Assembly: GCA_027886175.1 (NCBI GenBank)
Contig: JAJNNQ010000013.1
Coordinates: forward strand, 7,831,501 to 7,895,500
DNA: 64,000 nucleotides
Reading direction: 5' to 3'
Source of the DNA: Phylloscopus collybita
Taxonomy: Eukaryota; Chordata; Aves; Passeriformes; Phylloscopidae
A model generated the notes under the pieces. That model did no database searches. It was given only the letters and a program-made list of their open reading frames with translations, and was not told where the DNA came from. Positions 61,694 to 64,000 of the stretch are shown one piece after another. A program made the translations under genes and the position numbers. How positions within the stretch are numbered: position 1 is the first letter of the stretch; the number at the start of each line of letters is the position of its first letter.

Positions 61694-64000
61694 AAAATCA
61701 GGTCATACAGAGGTTCATTCCGAGATCAAGCATATGTAGATCTTCTTGTTCAAATATACATAAAGATAAGAACCTTTAGTGGGAGTCCACAGTGAAAGGC
61801 TGAAGATGGATGCTCCCACGCACATCTAATATTACTTAGAAATATTTACCTGTTTGTAACATAATGATGTTTTGCAGAACAGAAATAGAAAAATCCTTCA
61901 TAGCCATTGGAAAAAAATATTTTTTTAAAGTCCAAGTAGAGTGTATGCATGCACATTGCTTCATAGCTGGTTGTAATTTACTCCCTGGGGTTTTTAGTGA
62001 TCTGACTTATATTTTAGATGTAATTAAGTAATCACTGGTGTACATTGTAAAATGAAAGTTTAGGCTGCTTAAGGTTGAATTTTCACAGCCTTGGCAGCTG
62101 AGCAGTTGTGGTTCCTGCCCCCACCTCCCTTAGTACAGCCATCCATTTACAATTATTACTTGAGTTATTTACATAGTTATGATATTTCATAGAAATGAAA
62201 CAGCAGCTACCTGGTAACGGCGGGCAGCAAATGTACGGTAACTCTCGTGATTGCATCTCTCTTTTTTCCCTCTAAGTGCACTAAGGTGTGCAAGACTTGG
62301 GGTTGGTCCCCATGTAAGCTAAGCCCTGCTCAGGGAAGCCAGCAGCTATTGGCTCTATTCCTGCAGAACGGGGTCTGATGTCCTGAACAGATCTTCTCCC
62401 TCTCACCAAGTGCATGTATCAGGTCCCCTAGAGCCTTTCCACCTCTCCATCTGTATTTATAAGCCAGGGTTGTAATAATTAAAAGTTATAATCTTACAAT
62501 AATCAGCAAAAATACATAGATAGTCTTGGGCAGGTACATCTGGGACAAAAAAATCCACAGCCACACCCAAATCAATGCCTAAAAATACCCTGCTGAAATT
62601 GGTCCTGGTCTGGGTTCTGAATCCAGCTGATACATGAATGTGCCAGCACATTGTTGGAAAGCTCTCTCCAAGCTCTCCACTGTCTCCAAGGGGATGCACA
62701 ACCAGTACCTACACTCTCAGCTGCATTCATTTTCTCATAAGCAAAAATTTGCACTTTGAGTGCCTTTTGCAATAAGATTTTGAGTAAATTGAAGTAGGCA
62801 CACCAGGGTAGAAAGAGAGGAAAGCATTTTGAGGTAATTTCCATCTCTTCTGGACAGTTCCCCAGAGGTTTTGCATCAGGGAAATATTTTACTGATTTCC
62901 TGCTTCCTTCTGGTCTTTGCTAAAGATACATGTAACCCACAGATGGTGGGTCTGTGTGGTACTGGTGGAGCCTCTCTTGTTCTTTTCTTAGCTTCTTTTG
63001 CCTGATATTATCAGCAAAGCCCTGCCACCAGCCCCTACCCCCTCCTCCTCAGTAAAGCTGTTTTCTTAGCTACAAGGATATGCAAAAAATCTGATTTTAG
63101 TTATCTGTTCTGCTAAAGGCAAGGATTAAGATTAAGGTTTAAATTTGTTGCCTTTTTTTTTTTTTTCCCCTAGAGCAGAATGCTCTGGTCCAGTCCCCGT
63201 GCATTCCCGAGTCTTTCCACAGTTCCTTACAAAATCACATATTTTATCACCACTAGCTAGCGTGTGTAAGTCCTTTTCCTCTCTAAATCACTGAATTTCT
63301 GCATGCAGTTGCTGCAGGGATTGGAAATTCTCCCTTCCCAAACACACTGTTTTGAGAACACATGAAACTCATCCATGATGTTCCACATTACCTTCATTTC
63401 TTGATATTCTTTTCCATCAGTATAAATTGTTGCTACTTTAGAAGCTACAAGAATAAGCTTTACTCATGAAGCTGAATGATAGGTGCATGTGGTTAAACCT
63501 GATCCATGAAGAGGGATCCAAACTCTGAAAAAATAAAAGTCCATAGGTGAGGTTTGGAGGGGTGATCCGTGTGGGTAGGGAAATGTGGAAGGGAGAAGAG
63601 ATGCTGGTATGGGTCTGCAGCATGCTGGGTGTGCTTGTGAAATGAATATTAAATTTATAGGCCCTTAGCTGGGACTTGGGCAAAATACAAGGTTTGCATA
63701 GACTTGCACTAAATATCTATATAGGGCCATGGAAGAGAAGTGTCTTGCCTGGTCAGTCAGTTTTCATCTCAGTGGGCATATAGCTCCTTCCCTTCAGACA
63801 TACAGATCTAGAAAAATATTGAGGTGAAAAGCCACAGAAATATTCCAGGCTTGACCCAGTGTCTGCTTAAGGCACAGGACGATGACTGGGCCAGGGGCTG
63901 GATATTCTGTCAGGTACTGCTAATCCCTCATGGGGAGTTAAACAATTCCCTTGTTCAAGTAGTCCTTTTCTGGCACGTAAGTGTCAACAGGTGTGAAGGA
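61694..64000. other. noncoding DNA with one possible exon-like segment
   Basis: No gene recognised. At 63174-63265 a strong acceptor-like tract (T14 CCCCTAG) and a GTAAGT donor bracket 92 nt that stay open in one frame. A CpG-bearing patch at 62213-62252 contains GGTAACGG and ACGGTAAC, resembling MYB-type sites. Nothing else stands out. Confidence 0.45.

Overview
This 64 kb window looks like noncoding DNA from a bird genome. It is AT-leaning and poor in CpG, and has no long open reading frame with recognisable protein sequence. It carries several 5'-truncated CR1 LINE 3' ends in both orientations, with wording typical of avian CR1 (ends of the GTTCTATGA type; the minus-strand start AATCACAGAAT). 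CR1 also occurs in crocodilians and turtles, so 'bird' is an inference. I could not name any protein-coding gene here. The window is best read as an intergenic region or one very large intron.

Layout. 1-6.6 kb: featureless single-copy-looking DNA with a few simple repeats. 6.6-6.7 kb: fragment of an ancient dyad-cored amniote repeat, with a second short fragment near 19.15 kb. 9.25-9.59 kb, minus strand: the most protein-like open stretch in the window, followed by AATAAA. 12.1-12.6 kb: a 35-base poly(A) run and a three-unit 38-bp minisatellite. 20.0 kb: CR1 relic. 20.8-22.6 kb: the most striking region, two diverged direct copies of a ~200 bp noncoding element 1.48 kb apart, the first flanked by a strong G-quadruplex motif. 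28-39 kb: mostly unique DNA with short repeats, a CR1 3' end (32.5 kb) and an AAT microsatellite (38.3 kb). 39.3-41.6 kb: a MIR-like ancient SINE, a C14/T16 tract, the best-preserved CR1 (40.2-40.8 kb) and a pure 28-unit GGGAA array. 44.0 kb: minus-strand CR1 3' end. 47.0 kb: a 24-bp perfect palindrome. 50.1 kb: AATAAA followed 16 nt later by a 32-base poly(A), resembling a retrocopied mRNA end. 53.3 kb: tandem AT dyads. 57.3 kb: tRNA-Ile-like relic. 61.7 kb: an RFX X-box-like motif.

How it works together. There is no operon or gene set to interpret. The plausible functional content is regulatory: the duplicated element at 20.9/22.4 kb with its shared TTTAATTAG and CTCAAGAGCTCT cores, and the isolated motif sites. 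The rest is retroposon debris, microsatellites and unique background. No claim was checked by a database search or cross-species alignment.
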